A DNA stretch of 64,000 bases from Ornithinimicrobium faecis (lineage in GTDB: Bacteria; Actinomycetota; Actinomycetes; Actinomycetales; Dermatophilaceae), in NCBI RefSeq assembly GCF_023923225.1, contig NZ_CP099489.1, forward strand, positions 2,666,001 to 2,730,000, in the 5' to 3' direction. The translations under genes and the position numbers were made by a program. Positions within the stretch are counted from its first letter, which is position 1. Each line of letters opens with the position of its first letter. The notes under the pieces were generated by a model that saw nothing but the letters and a program-made list of their open reading frames with translations, did not search any database and was not told the DNA's origin. Below, piece by piece: positions 8,490 to 16,773 of the stretch.

Positions 8490-9392
8490 ATGAAGCGCAC
8501 TCCCTTCCGACTGATGGCCGTGCTCGCGGCCGGAGCCCTGATGCTCAGCGCCTGCGGCAGTGATGACGGCGGTGACGAGGGTGATGACGCCCCCGCCGCT
8601 GACGGCGGTGGAGACGGCGGTGAGGCCTCCGAGGACGCTGGCGGCGGCGAAGAAGGTGGCGGCGACGGCATCACGATCGGTGTGAAGATCGACCAGCCCG
8701 GCATGGGCATGCAGGACGGTGACACCTACACCGGCATGGACACCGAGATCGCCAAGGTTGTCGCCGAGAAGCTCGGTTACTCCGAGGACCAGATCTCCTT
8801 CAGGGAGTCGGTCTCGGCCCAGCGCGAGACCATGCTGGACACCGGCCAGGTCGACATGATCGTGGCGAGCTACTCGATCACCGACGCCCGCATGGAGACC
8901 GTCCAGTTCGCCGGCCCCTACTTCGTCGCCGGGCAGGACCTGCTAGTCGGGGTCGACAGCGGCATCACCGGCCCGGCCGACCTGGAGGGCAAGCTGCTCT
9001 GCTCCGTGGCCGGTTCCACCTCCGCTGCGAACGTCTCGGAGGACTACCCCGACGTCCAGCTGCAGGAATACGCCAGCTACTCCGAGTGCGTCGAGCAGGT
9101 CGCCAACGGCACCCTCGACGCCCTGACCACGGACGACACCATCCTGGCCGGTTTCGCGGCGCAGGAGGCCTACGCCGGCAAGCTGGTCGTTGCTGGCGAG
9201 ACGTTCAGCACCGAGAACTACGGCATCGGCCTCAACAAGGACGACGACCGGTGCGAGGAGATCAACGGCATCATCACTGAGATGTGGGAGGACGGGACGA
9301 TGGAGGAGATCATCGACGAGTTCCTCGGTGCCGCGAACTACACCCCCAACGCCGAGGCCAACCCGCCGGAGGCGGGCGGCAACTGCGCATGA
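8490..9392 (+). CDS. gluB: Amino-acid ABC transporter substrate-binding lipoprotein
   Basis: A 300-residue family 3 solute-binding protein anchored outside the membrane by a lipid. The signal peptide ends in the lipobox LSAC, with the lipidated Cys near residue 23, followed by a Gly/Asp/Ala-rich linker to about residue 60. The start is ATG 8490, 6 nt after AAGGAG; an upstream in-frame GTG at 8466 would spoil the signal peptide. All ten tyrosines use TAC, unlike most neighbours, which prefer TAT; this may reflect high expression. It is followed by two competing hairpins. Confidence 0.92.
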   Translation: MKRTPFRLMAVLAAGALMLSACGSDDGGDEGDDAPAADGGGDGGEASEDAGGGEEGGGDGITIGVKIDQPGMGMQDGDTYTGMDTEIAKVVAEKLGYSEDQISFRESVSAQRETMLDTGQVDMIVASYSITDARMETVQFAGPYFVAGQDLLVGVDSGITGPADLEGKLLCSVAGSTSAANVSEDYPDVQLQEYASYSECVEQVANGTLDALTTDDTILAGFAAQEAYAGKLVVAGETFSTENYGIGLNKDDDRCEEINGIITEMWEDGTMEEIIDEFLGAANYTPNAEANPPEAGGNCA

Positions 9393-9443
9393 TCGGCTAG
9401 CCGATCGGCATACTCCCTGCACAGACGGGGAGTATGCCGATCG
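9391..9443 (+). terminator. Two mutually exclusive hairpins between gluB and gluC
   Basis: A 16-bp palindrome (9391-9406) overlaps the left arm of a longer hairpin with 16-bp perfect arms (9402-9417 and 9428-9443) and a 10-nt loop. Both cannot form at once. The position, right after the binding-protein gene, suggests control of the ratio of gluB to permease message. Confidence 0.6.
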
Positions 9444-9478
9444 TGCCGGTTCTCCATCCGTCTCACCCTGGGAGTCCC

Positions 9479-10159
9479 ATGCTCGAGCTGATCGAGGAGT
9501 ACGAGTTCCTCGCGGCGTTCTGGATGACCGTCAAACTGACCGTCTACTCAGCGTTCTTCTCGCTGATCCTCGGCACGGTTCTGGCCATCATGCGGGTCTC
9601 GCCGGTCAAGATCTTCCAATTCATCGGCACCGCCTACGTCACGCTGTTCAGAAACACCCCGCTGACACTCATCGTGGTGGCCTGCAGCCTGGCCCTGTGG
9701 GGACAACTCGGCGTTGAGCTCGCCTCCCGCGACTCCGACACCTTCATCGTCGACAACAGCGTCCGGCTCGCCATCCTGGGCCTCAGCGTCTATCACGCGG
9801 CCTTCGTGTGCGAGGCCCTGCGCAGCGGCGTCAACACCATCCCGCTGGGCCAGGCTGAGGCCGCCCGCTCGATCGGCTTGTCGTTCACGCAGAGCCTGAC
9901 CCAGGTGATCCTCCCGCAGGCCGTCCGTGGTGCGATCACACCGCTGGGCAACGTGCTGATCGCGCTGACCAAGAACACCACGGTCGTGGCGGCCATCGGC
10001 GTTGCCGAGATCGCCTACCGCATGAAGGCCGTCGCTGAGTTCCGCCCGGACATCCTGTTGTTGGGCTTCGGGGTGGTGGCGATCGCCTTCGTCATCCTGA
10101 CCCTCCCCATGGGGATGCTCACCAGCTTCCTGTCGAACCGCCTGGCGGTGAAGCGATGA
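9479..10159 (+). CDS. gluC: Amino-acid ABC transporter permease
   Basis: A 226-residue inner-membrane permease with about five helices and the EAA loop around EALRSGVNTIPLGQAEAARS that contacts GluA. The start is ATG 9479, giving MLELIEEYEFLAAFW as in GluC homologues; the frame is open from 9434, but that start lies inside the hairpin. GGGAG lies close before the ATG. It overlaps gluD by ATGA. Confidence 0.9.
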   Translation: MLELIEEYEFLAAFWMTVKLTVYSAFFSLILGTVLAIMRVSPVKIFQFIGTAYVTLFRNTPLTLIVVACSLALWGQLGVELASRDSDTFIVDNSVRLAILGLSVYHAAFVCEALRSGVNTIPLGQAEAARSIGLSFTQSLTQVILPQAVRGAITPLGNVLIALTKNTTVVAAIGVAEIAYRMKAVAEFRPDILLLGFGVVAIAFVILTLPMGMLTSFLSNRLAVKR

Positions 10160-11070
10160 GTGACACAACGCGCGTCCTGTTCGACGCCCCGGGGCCCAAG
10201 GCACGGGTGCGCTATCGGATCCTGGCCGTCATCGGCGTGCTCCTGCTGGTGGGCTTGCTCTATGTGGTCTATGGCCGACTGGACGAGAAGGAACAACTCA
10301 CCGCTGCACGCTGGGACTGGGTGCTCACCGGGAGCGCCTGGAACAACTATCTGATCCCCGGCATCATCGACACCCTGCGGGCCGCAGCGATCGCGATCGT
10401 GTGCGCGAGCGTCCTGGCTCTGGCGCTGGCCATGGCTCGGATGTCGGACCTCGCACCGCTGCGCTGGCTCGCCGGCATCATCGTCGAGTTCTTCCGCGCG
10501 GTGCCGGTGCTGATCATGATGCTGTTCATCTTCTACTTCTTGTCCCACCGGGGCTGGTTCCCCAGTGACCTCAACCCCCTGATCGGGGTCGTGGTCGGTC
10601 TGACGCTCTATAACTCGGCCGTGCTGTGTGAGGTCATCCGCAACGGCGTGACCTCTCTGCCGGCGGGACAGCGTGAGGCTGGGCTGTCCATCGGGCTCAC
10701 CCCGAGCCAGGTGCGGCGCTCGATCCTGATCCCGCAGTCTCTGACAGCGATGCTGCCGACCCTGGTCAGCCAGGTCATCGTCATCACCAAGGACACCGCG
10801 CTCGGCTACATCATCCTGTATCCCGAGCTGCTCACCCGAGCCCGCAACATCGGCTCTGCCGAGTCGGCAACCCTGCCCGCGTATGTGGTGGTGGCCGTGC
10901 TGTTTATCCTGATCAACTATGCACTCAGCAAGTTGGCCGAGTGGATCGAGAACCGCCAGCGCAAGCGCAACCGGTCGGCCGGTGGCGTGGCGGATGCCAA
11001 CGAGCCCCCGCCGATCGCCCCGATCCCCGCCGTGGGTGGTCTCGGCGGGGGAACCCAGGGCAGGGTCTGA
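10156..11070 (+). CDS. gluD: Amino-acid ABC transporter permease
   Basis: The 304-residue second permease of the transporter. A hydrophobic first helix (about residues 22-42) is followed by the HisM-type permease core with the EAA loop (GVTSLPAGQREAGLSIG). The C-terminus has a basic stretch and a proline/glycine-rich tail. The start overlaps the gluC stop by 4 nt, so translation is coupled. A strong terminator follows. Confidence 0.9.
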   Translation: MSDTTRVLFDAPGPKARVRYRILAVIGVLLLVGLLYVVYGRLDEKEQLTAARWDWVLTGSAWNNYLIPGIIDTLRAAAIAIVCASVLALALAMARMSDLAPLRWLAGIIVEFFRAVPVLIMMLFIFYFLSHRGWFPSDLNPLIGVVVGLTLYNSAVLCEVIRNGVTSLPAGQREAGLSIGLTPSQVRRSILIPQSLTAMLPTLVSQVIVITKDTALGYIILYPELLTRARNIGSAESATLPAYVVVAVLFILINYALSKLAEWIENRQRKRNRSAGGVADANEPPPIAPIPAVGGLGGGTQGRV

Positions 11071-11080
11071 CAGAGTCCTC

Positions 11081-11131
11081 GCACAGCAAAGGCTCCTTTC
11101 CTGAATCCCAGGGAAGGGGCCTTTGCTGTGC
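11081..11131. terminator. Terminator between gluD and the convergent secreted-protein gene
   Basis: Long, nearly perfect 21-nt arms (11081-11101 and 11111-11131) carrying CAGCAAAGG and CCTTTGCTG with a short loop. It serves both convergent genes. Confidence 0.85.
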
Positions 11132-11159
11132 TGGCGGACTCACCCGCCACAGTGCCGCC

Positions 11160-11603
11160 TCAGTGGGCGCAGACCAGGTTGACCGGCTTGGAGTAGGCCC
11201 ACTCGTGGTCCGTGCCAGCCCGCTTCCAGTCGAAGCGTGCCTTGGCTCGCACCTTGATCACCTGCCCCGCCTCACAGGCCTTCGAGTCGCCAACTGCGAG
11301 GTCCTGCCGGTCATGCCAACCGTCGAAGTCCTTGACCTTGTCGGCTGCGTTGACCCACGCGCCGTTGTGGTACTTCTGCAGCACCACGTGGGTGGCGTTC
11401 ACCTGGAAGTCGACCCCGTCGGACACATCAGTGATCCGTGCTGCTGGCGTGGCCGTGTCCCCGCTGATCCGGACGTTGATGCAGGTCCGCACCTGACTCC
11501 CGTCACAGTTGGTGCCAGCCGCGTTGGCCGGGAGACCGGCAAACATCGTCCCCCCGATGAGGAGAGCTGCAGTCGTGGCGACGGCGCGCTTGAACATCTT
11601 CAT
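11160..11603 (-). CDS. Secreted protein of unknown function
   Basis: A protein of about 147 residues with a clear Sec signal peptide (basic MKMFKR, hydrophobic stretch, cleavage after PANAA near residue 29). The mature part holds four cysteines, enough for two disulfides, and mixed beta-rich sequence with no motif I can name. The start is uncertain: the frame is open to 11636 with GTG codons, but ATG 11603 gives a standard signal peptide. Confidence 0.65.
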   Translation of the reverse strand: MKMFKRAVATTAALLIGGTMFAGLPANAAGTNCDGSQVRTCINVRISGDTATPAARITDVSDGVDFQVNATHVVLQKYHNGAWVNAADKVKDFDGWHDRQDLAVGDSKACEAGQVIKVRAKARFDWKRAGTDHEWAYSKPVNLVCAH

Positions 11604-11640
11604 GAACCGCAACCGTTCACTCACCGTTGGTAGCACGGCG

Positions 11641-12162
11641 TCACGGCCGCGTCAGCACCGAAACGACCTCATCGATGGGGAGCGAATCAATGCCGGCCCC
11701 CATGCGCAGATGGAGTTGCCCGAGATAGGTGGCGTAGGCCAGTCGGGCACGGGCCGAGGCACGCTCCTGGCCCCAGCCCACCCCGCGACAGACGTCCTCG
11801 ACGAAGGCCAGCCGGGCGGCATGGACTCGCTGCACGACCGGGCGCACCGCCTCGTCATCAGCGGCGGCGAGGATCATCCATTCGGCACGATCTGAGTCGT
11901 GGGGCGCGAAGACCATCTCGACCAGGGCTTCGGGACGCTCACGAACGCTTTGGCCCGAGACGTCCTCGACGACCTGGCGGGTGGCGATCATCTCCCAGTG
12001 CTCGAGGGCGGCGTCCAGGAGCTCCGAGCGATCTGCGAAGTGCCAATAGAAGCTCCCCTTCGTCGTGCCCAGCGACTTAGCCAGCGGCTCCACCGCCAGC
12101 CGTGTCACCCCGACCCGGGCGATCTCGTCCAGGGCCGCCTCGACCCATTTCTGCCGATCCAT
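11641..12162 (-). CDS. TetR/AcrR-family transcriptional regulator
   Basis: A 173-residue repressor-type protein. The N-terminal helix-turn-helix (about residues 20-42) contains LAKSLGTTKGSFYWHF, typical of TetR; the rest is a helical ligand domain. It is divergent from a gene whose ribosome site overlaps a palindrome, so it likely represses itself and that neighbour. The start is ATG 12162; the frame is open upstream but runs through the operator region. Confidence 0.85.
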   Translation of the reverse strand: MDRQKWVEAALDEIARVGVTRLAVEPLAKSLGTTKGSFYWHFADRSELLDAALEHWEMIATRQVVEDVSGQSVRERPEALVEMVFAPHDSDRAEWMILAAADDEAVRPVVQRVHAARLAFVEDVCRGVGWGQERASARARLAYATYLGQLHLRMGAGIDSLPIDEVVSVLTRP

Positions 12163-12187
12163 CTTCGCCACCCTTGCACTGTACCCA

Positions 12188-12223
12188 TACGGTGCCGTAC
12201 GCTTTCCATACGCCAACGTATGG
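12188..12223. promoter_or_regulatory. Operator palindromes between TetR gene and divergent target
   Basis: CCATACG-CCAA-CGTATGG at 12206-12223 is a 7-bp-arm inverted repeat overlapping the ribosome site of the gene at 12232. A second, TACGG-TG-CCGTA, lies at 12188-12199. The shared TACG words suggest two binding sites for the TetR protein. Confidence 0.55.
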
Positions 12224-12231
12224 AGACGCCG

Positions 12232-12840
12232 ATGTGGAACCTGACCCGCCCTGCAGACTTCCCGTGGACACGCCCACATCCGGTGTGGCCCCAGGCGATC
12301 CGCAACGAGCACAGCCAGACCATGGCTGGCGACACCTCAACAGCGCAGTCGCTCATGGCGACACTCGGTGGCCCGGATGACCTGATCTGGCCCCGCGATC
12401 GATTCCCTGCGATGGAGCTGGACCGGGGCCACGAGATCGGCAGCAAGGGCGGCCACGGGAGCGTGCGCTATCGGGTGGTCGAGGCAACAGACTCCTTGGT
12501 GCGTTTCGAGGTCGACCCCAACTCGGACCTTGTCGGTGGACACGTCCTGTGGTTCGAAGACTCTGGCGACGGCCTGTTGCGCTGGACCCACCAGCTCGAT
12601 CTTGAGCTCACCGTGCCCGCGCCCGCGATGCGGCTCATCCTTGCCCTGCACGACGCGATCATCGAGCAACTCCTCGTCAACGCTGAGGCAAGGCTGGCGG
12701 GACGTGAGCCGAGCACCCGCAGGCTCTCCCCCACTCTGGGCGCAATCCGCCCCGCCTATGTGGCCGCCGAGCGGGTCATCTCAAGGCGTCGCGGCGGCGC
12801 ACGTGGCGTGACACGGCCCCGCGTGCAGATCCGGTCGTAG
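12232..12840 (+). CDS. Conserved hypothetical protein, possibly SRPBCC fold
   Basis: A soluble 202-residue protein. The middle part (RYRVVEATDSLVRFEV, GGHVLWFEDSGDGLLRWTHQLDLEL) alternates strands in the way of START/SRPBCC lipid-binding proteins, then ends with a long helix; this is inference from pattern only. GGAG lies 6 nt before ATG 12232, and an ATG at 12220 lies inside the operator. It is probably the controlled target of the divergent TetR gene. Confidence 0.55.
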   Translation: MWNLTRPADFPWTRPHPVWPQAIRNEHSQTMAGDTSTAQSLMATLGGPDDLIWPRDRFPAMELDRGHEIGSKGGHGSVRYRVVEATDSLVRFEVDPNSDLVGGHVLWFEDSGDGLLRWTHQLDLELTVPAPAMRLILALHDAIIEQLLVNAEARLAGREPSTRRLSPTLGAIRPAYVAAERVISRRRGGARGVTRPRVQIRS

Positions 12841-12894
12841 CGCCTTGGTCGTCGGGTCGATTCACGGGCGGAGCGCCTGACCGTTGGGCAACCA

Positions 12895-12928
12895 AAAGGC
12901 CCGGAATCACGCATGATTCCGGGCCTTT
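12895..12928. terminator. Terminator after tRNA-Asn
   Basis: A perfect 15-bp stem (12895-12909, 12914-12928) with a 4-nt loop and A/T-rich ends, placed just after the minus-strand tRNA-Asn and after the convergent gene at 12232-12840. Confidence 0.85.
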
Positions 12929-12933
12929 GCTGG

Positions 12934-13009
12934 TGGCTCCCCCGGTTGGACTCGAACCAACAACCCTCCGGTTAACAGCCGAATGCTCTGCCAATTGAGC
13001 TACAGGGGA
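12934..13009 (-). tRNA. tRNA-Asn (GTT)
   Basis: A complete 76-nt cloverleaf on the minus strand: TCCCCTG acceptor start, anticodon loop CTGTTAA with GTT, T-loop GGTTCGAGTCC, discriminator G and encoded CCA. Confidence 0.95.
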
Positions 13010-13048
13010 ATGTGCGCACCCTCGGGGTGGCAGCGAGCACCGACTCTA

Positions 13049-13591
13049 TCACGCACCCAGGGGTGGCAAGCCACTCTGGTCGCGCAGTGTGGCGCGTGCC
13101 ACGGCGACCTGCTCGTTGAGCTCCTCATCATCTGGTCGGACGCGCTGCCCCGGCACGACCTGGTCGATCAGCTCGCGCGTTGCCAGGTCCTTGCGGATCG
13201 CGACGCGTGTCTTGCGACCGGGACCCAGGTCGACCTCGCGCATGAGCACGACACTGGCGTCGACGCGGTCCCGGAAGGCATCGGTGAAGGCGTGCGCTCC
13301 GGCGCCCGTGAGGGTCCAGCGGGCTGGCCCCCCACCTGCGACCCAGGTGACCCGGAGCGTGTCAGAGTCGGGGTCCCACGCTCCCCCGTCGACCTCGTGC
13401 CAGGGCCAGGACTGGCGCACCTCGCCGTCCTGGTCCACCACGGTCAGCCGGGTGTGGGAGGCCACCACCCACTGCTGGCCCAACTCGTCCCAGGCTGCCC
13501 CCACAAGCTTGTCCCGCGCTGGCACACCCGCTCGGACCACGGCCTGCGGTGGTCCCTCCTGAGACTTCTTGCCCCACGCCACCGTGATCAC
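13049..13591 (-). CDS. Conserved hypothetical protein following dnaG
   Basis: A 180-residue soluble protein with no motif I recognise. It is rich in Trp and short beta-like segments (WVVASHTRLTVVDQDGEVR) in the first half and charged in the second, with DLGPGRKTRVAIRKDL near residue 125. Its GTG start overlaps the dnaG stop by 4 nt, so it is translated with the primase gene. The function is unknown. Confidence 0.65.
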   Translation of the reverse strand: MITVAWGKKSQEGPPQAVVRAGVPARDKLVGAAWDELGQQWVVASHTRLTVVDQDGEVRQSWPWHEVDGGAWDPDSDTLRVTWVAGGGPARWTLTGAGAHAFTDAFRDRVDASVVLMREVDLGPGRKTRVAIRKDLATRELIDQVVPGQRVRPDDEELNEQVAVARATLRDQSGLPPLGA

Positions 13592-15600
13592 TCCATCCCG
13601 GCGCGCAGCCGCGCCCGCTCGCGAAACAACATCGACAACTGCTCGTTGAGGGAACGTCCCTCGGCGCTGCCCGGCTCGGCACGCTGCAAACCGCTCATGG
13701 CGTCCGAGATCCGCCGCTCCAGGCCGGCCTCTTGCACTCGGGTGATCAGCGAGTTGACATAGCGCTGCGGAGGGCGGCCGGTCGCCGGATCAAGCCGCTC
13801 GGGCAGTGCGGCCACGGCCAACTCGTTGACTAGGCCCTGCGCCTCCTCGCGGGTCGCGCTGGACACGCGCGCTGCCCAGCCCTGGCTGCTCAGCGCGCGG
13901 GACGCGGGGAGCCCTCCAGCGGCCTGGACTCCCGCGAGCACGACCTGGTGGGCTGGTGCGCGCAAGGCGTCGGGTGGCAACTGGGAGAGCGCCTCGTCAG
14001 CGAGCGTCGAGGGGAACTGCAGGACCACCTGCAGCAGTTGCCGCTCGGCAGACACGAGGGGATCGCGCAGGTCGGGCGTCGGCAGGACGGGTGGCTGGGG
14101 AGGTCCCTCGGGGGCCCCACTGCCGGGTGCGCCCTCGTCCGGCGGTGGCCCACCCTGCCACTGTGCCTGCCCCTGCCCCTGCGCCTGTCTCTGCCCCTGG
14201 ACCTGACCTGGCCCGGGGCGACTCCCGGGGCGTCCGTTGCGTCCCTGCGACGCCCGTCCGGCCCGGACCATCTCGGAGCCGACCCGCTCCACCGGCATTC
14301 CGAGCCAGCCGGCCACGGTGCGGACATACTCCGGGCGCAGGGCGGGGTCGCGGATGCCAGCCAGGATGGGCGCTGCGGCCCGCATCGCGGACACGCGCTC
14401 CTCTGCTCGGTCCAGGTCATAGGGCGCGATGGTCGAGCGCACGGCAAACTCAAAGAGCGGCACGGCCGCCTCGATCAGCTCGCGCACGGGCTCGTCGCCA
14501 CCGGACAGCCGCAGGTCGTTGGGGTCCTGGCCGGCGGGGGCCACGGCGACAAACGACTGGCTGGCCCAGCGCTGGTCCTCGGCGAACGCCCGCATCGCGG
14601 CCTTCTGCCCAGCAGCATCACCATCGAAGGTGAAGACCACGCGGGCCGGGGACAGCCCCGACTCGTCGCGCAGGATGCGGCGCAGCATCTTGATGTGGTC
14701 GACGCCAAAGGCCGTGCCACAGGTCGCCACGGCCGTGTCGACTCCGGCCAGGTGACAGGCCATGACGTCGGTGTAACCCTCGACGACCACGGCACGTCGC
14801 TGGTCGGCCATCGACTTCTTGGCGAGGTCGAGGCCATACAGCACTGAGGTCTTGCGATAGATCGGCGTCTCGGACGTGTTGAGATATTTCGCCTGGATGC
14901 GGTCCTCGTCATAGATCCGCCGGGCACCGAAGCCGACGGTGTCCCCGGTGATGTCCCGGATCGGCCAGAGCACCCGCCCACGGAAGCGGTCATAGAGCCC
15001 GCGGCCCCCCCGACCGGACAATCCAGCGGTGACCAGCTCGTCGTCGGTGAACCCCTTGGTGCGCAGGTGTCGGGTCAGCGCCTCACCGGCCTGCGGGGCA
15101 TAACCCACCTGGAACAGGGCCGCGTCGTCACTGTTGAAACCCTTGGCGGACAGGAAGTCCCGGCCCTTTTGGCCCTCGGGGCTCTCCGCGAAGGCCGTGG
15201 CATAAAACTCGGCTGCAGCACGGTTGGCCTCCACCAGTCGTGCCCGTCGCCCGAGCCCACCCTCGCCGTCGCGACGACCACGCCCACCGGTTGCCTCGTC
15301 ATACCGCAGCTCCATGCCGAGCTTGCCGGCGAGCCGCTCGACCGACTCGGCGAAGGAGAGGTGGTCGATCTTCATCACGAAGGACAGGACGTCGCCGCCC
15401 TCACCACAGCCGAAGCAGTGCCAGGCCCCGACGGCAGGGCGCACGGTGAAACTGGGGGTCTTCTCGTCGTGGAACGGGCACAGCCCCTTCAGGGACCCCG
15501 TGCCGGCGGTGCGCAGGGTGACGTGCTCGCGCACGACGTCCTCGATCGAGGTGCGCTCCTTGACGGCTGCCACGTCCTCGGGCCTGATCAGTCCAGCCAC
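13588..15600 (-). CDS. dnaG: DNA primase
   Basis: DnaG makes the RNA primers for replication. The CHC2 zinc finger uses Cys41, His44, Cys62 and Cys65 (CPFHDEKTPSF, HCFGCGEGGD). The TOPRIM core holds VVVEGYTDVMA and FTFDGDAAG. A low-complexity Gln/Gly/Pro linker around residue 460-500 joins the C-terminal helicase-binding region. It starts with GTG 15600 after GGAGGG; a TAGACT box lies about 24 nt upstream of the start. At 670 residues it is within the usual actinobacterial range. Confidence 0.95.
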   Translation of the reverse strand: MAGLIRPEDVAAVKERTSIEDVVREHVTLRTAGTGSLKGLCPFHDEKTPSFTVRPAVGAWHCFGCGEGGDVLSFVMKIDHLSFAESVERLAGKLGMELRYDEATGGRGRRDGEGGLGRRARLVEANRAAAEFYATAFAESPEGQKGRDFLSAKGFNSDDAALFQVGYAPQAGEALTRHLRTKGFTDDELVTAGLSGRGGRGLYDRFRGRVLWPIRDITGDTVGFGARRIYDEDRIQAKYLNTSETPIYRKTSVLYGLDLAKKSMADQRRAVVVEGYTDVMACHLAGVDTAVATCGTAFGVDHIKMLRRILRDESGLSPARVVFTFDGDAAGQKAAMRAFAEDQRWASQSFVAVAPAGQDPNDLRLSGGDEPVRELIEAAVPLFEFAVRSTIAPYDLDRAEERVSAMRAAAPILAGIRDPALRPEYVRTVAGWLGMPVERVGSEMVRAGRASQGRNGRPGSRPGPGQVQGQRQAQGQGQAQWQGGPPPDEGAPGSGAPEGPPQPPVLPTPDLRDPLVSAERQLLQVVLQFPSTLADEALSQLPPDALRAPAHQVVLAGVQAAGGLPASRALSSQGWAARVSSATREEAQGLVNELAVAALPERLDPATGRPPQRYVNSLITRVQEAGLERRISDAMSGLQRAEPGSAEGRSLNEQLSMLFRERARLRAGME

Positions 15601-15698
15601 CGACCCTCCTTCACGTTTGCGGTGAGTCTAGGCGGTCGCCCTGTCAGATCACGTGCTCAGTCCACAGTGCTGATCCCAGGGCGCTCGCCCCGGGACAC

Positions 15699-16733
15699 TC
15701 ACTGCACGAACGCGCGCACATCGGCGACGAAGCGCTCGGGATGCTCCAGGTGCGGGCTGTGGCCGCAGTCCGCATAGACGATCTCGGTCACCTCGCCCGC
15801 TGCCTCCAGCACGGCACGGAGCTGGCTGACCATCGGCTGGGTGGGTGCGACGTCCTCCCCCGGATAGTCGGGGATCGCGCCGAGCTTGCCGAGCTGTGCC
15901 AGGTCGAACAGCGAAGTGTCCGAGACGATCACGTCATCCTCACCACGGATCCACAGCACCGGCGGCGCCGGGTCGAGGTCGGCGAAAGCGCGCTGGTTGA
16001 GGTATTTCGGGGAGAGCCCGTTGTTGGTGCCGGTGGTGCCGGGCCCAGACCCCGGCCAGTTGTCCGAGGGGACACTGTCGCCCGGATAGATGTCGTCGCC
16101 CACGCTGGTGGCCAGCATCCCGTCGAGATAGCGCTGCTCAACCTCAGGGTCAAACGTGAAGCCCTGCTTGACATAGACGGCCCGCAACGTCGTCAACGGG
16201 CTCGTCGCCTCCTCCCCACGGTCGCCCGCGGCCAGGCGTGCGCAGAAGTCGGGATTGGCTGTGCCGCCACCTGTTCCGGCGAAATCGGCAGCGGTCGGCG
16301 TGCCGTCCTGGCCATGGGTGCCGCCGAAGCCGTAGGGCGAACCCCCCGCCTCCAGGATCAGCTTCCTGACCCGGCCCGGGTGGTCGATCGCCACCTGCAG
16401 GACGATGTTGCCGCCGGCGGACCAGCCGAGCAGATCGACCGGCTCGGTGATCTCCAGGGCGTCGAGCAGCGCCACCACGTCGTCGGAGAAGTCGGCCATG
16501 CCGCGGGTGGCGTCGATGGTCTTGCGCTCGGACCCGCCATAGCCGCGATAGTCCGGCGCGATCATCCGATAGGTGTCGGACAGCTCCTCGATCAGCGCGT
16601 CGAAGAACACCGAGGAGCTCACGTTGCCGTGCACCAGGACCAGCACGGGCGCCGACGGGTCACCGGCCTCGCGCACGAAGGTGTTGAGCCGGGCGGTCTG
16701 GACCAGGTGCGTGCGGGTGCCGGAGAGAGACAT
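15699..16733 (-). CDS. Alpha/beta hydrolase
   Basis: A 344-residue cytoplasmic hydrolase of the alpha/beta fold. The oxyanion-hole motif HGN is at residues 35-37, the nucleophile Ser105 is in GWSAGG, and the catalytic His lies near the C-terminus in DCGHSPHLEHPERF. The start at 16733 avoids a long unsupported extension. It is divergent from the LigD-like polymerase gene. The substrate is unknown; esters, epoxides or haloalkanes are all possible for this fold. Confidence 0.8.
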   Translation of the reverse strand: MSLSGTRTHLVQTARLNTFVREAGDPSAPVLVLVHGNVSSSVFFDALIEELSDTYRMIAPDYRGYGGSERKTIDATRGMADFSDDVVALLDALEITEPVDLLGWSAGGNIVLQVAIDHPGRVRKLILEAGGSPYGFGGTHGQDGTPTAADFAGTGGGTANPDFCARLAAGDRGEEATSPLTTLRAVYVKQGFTFDPEVEQRYLDGMLATSVGDDIYPGDSVPSDNWPGSGPGTTGTNNGLSPKYLNQRAFADLDPAPPVLWIRGEDDVIVSDTSLFDLAQLGKLGAIPDYPGEDVAPTQPMVSQLRAVLEAAGEVTEIVYADCGHSPHLEHPERFVADVRAFVQ

Positions 16734-16773
16734 GATCCGATCATCGCAGAGGGCGTGGTGACATGATTGGGGC

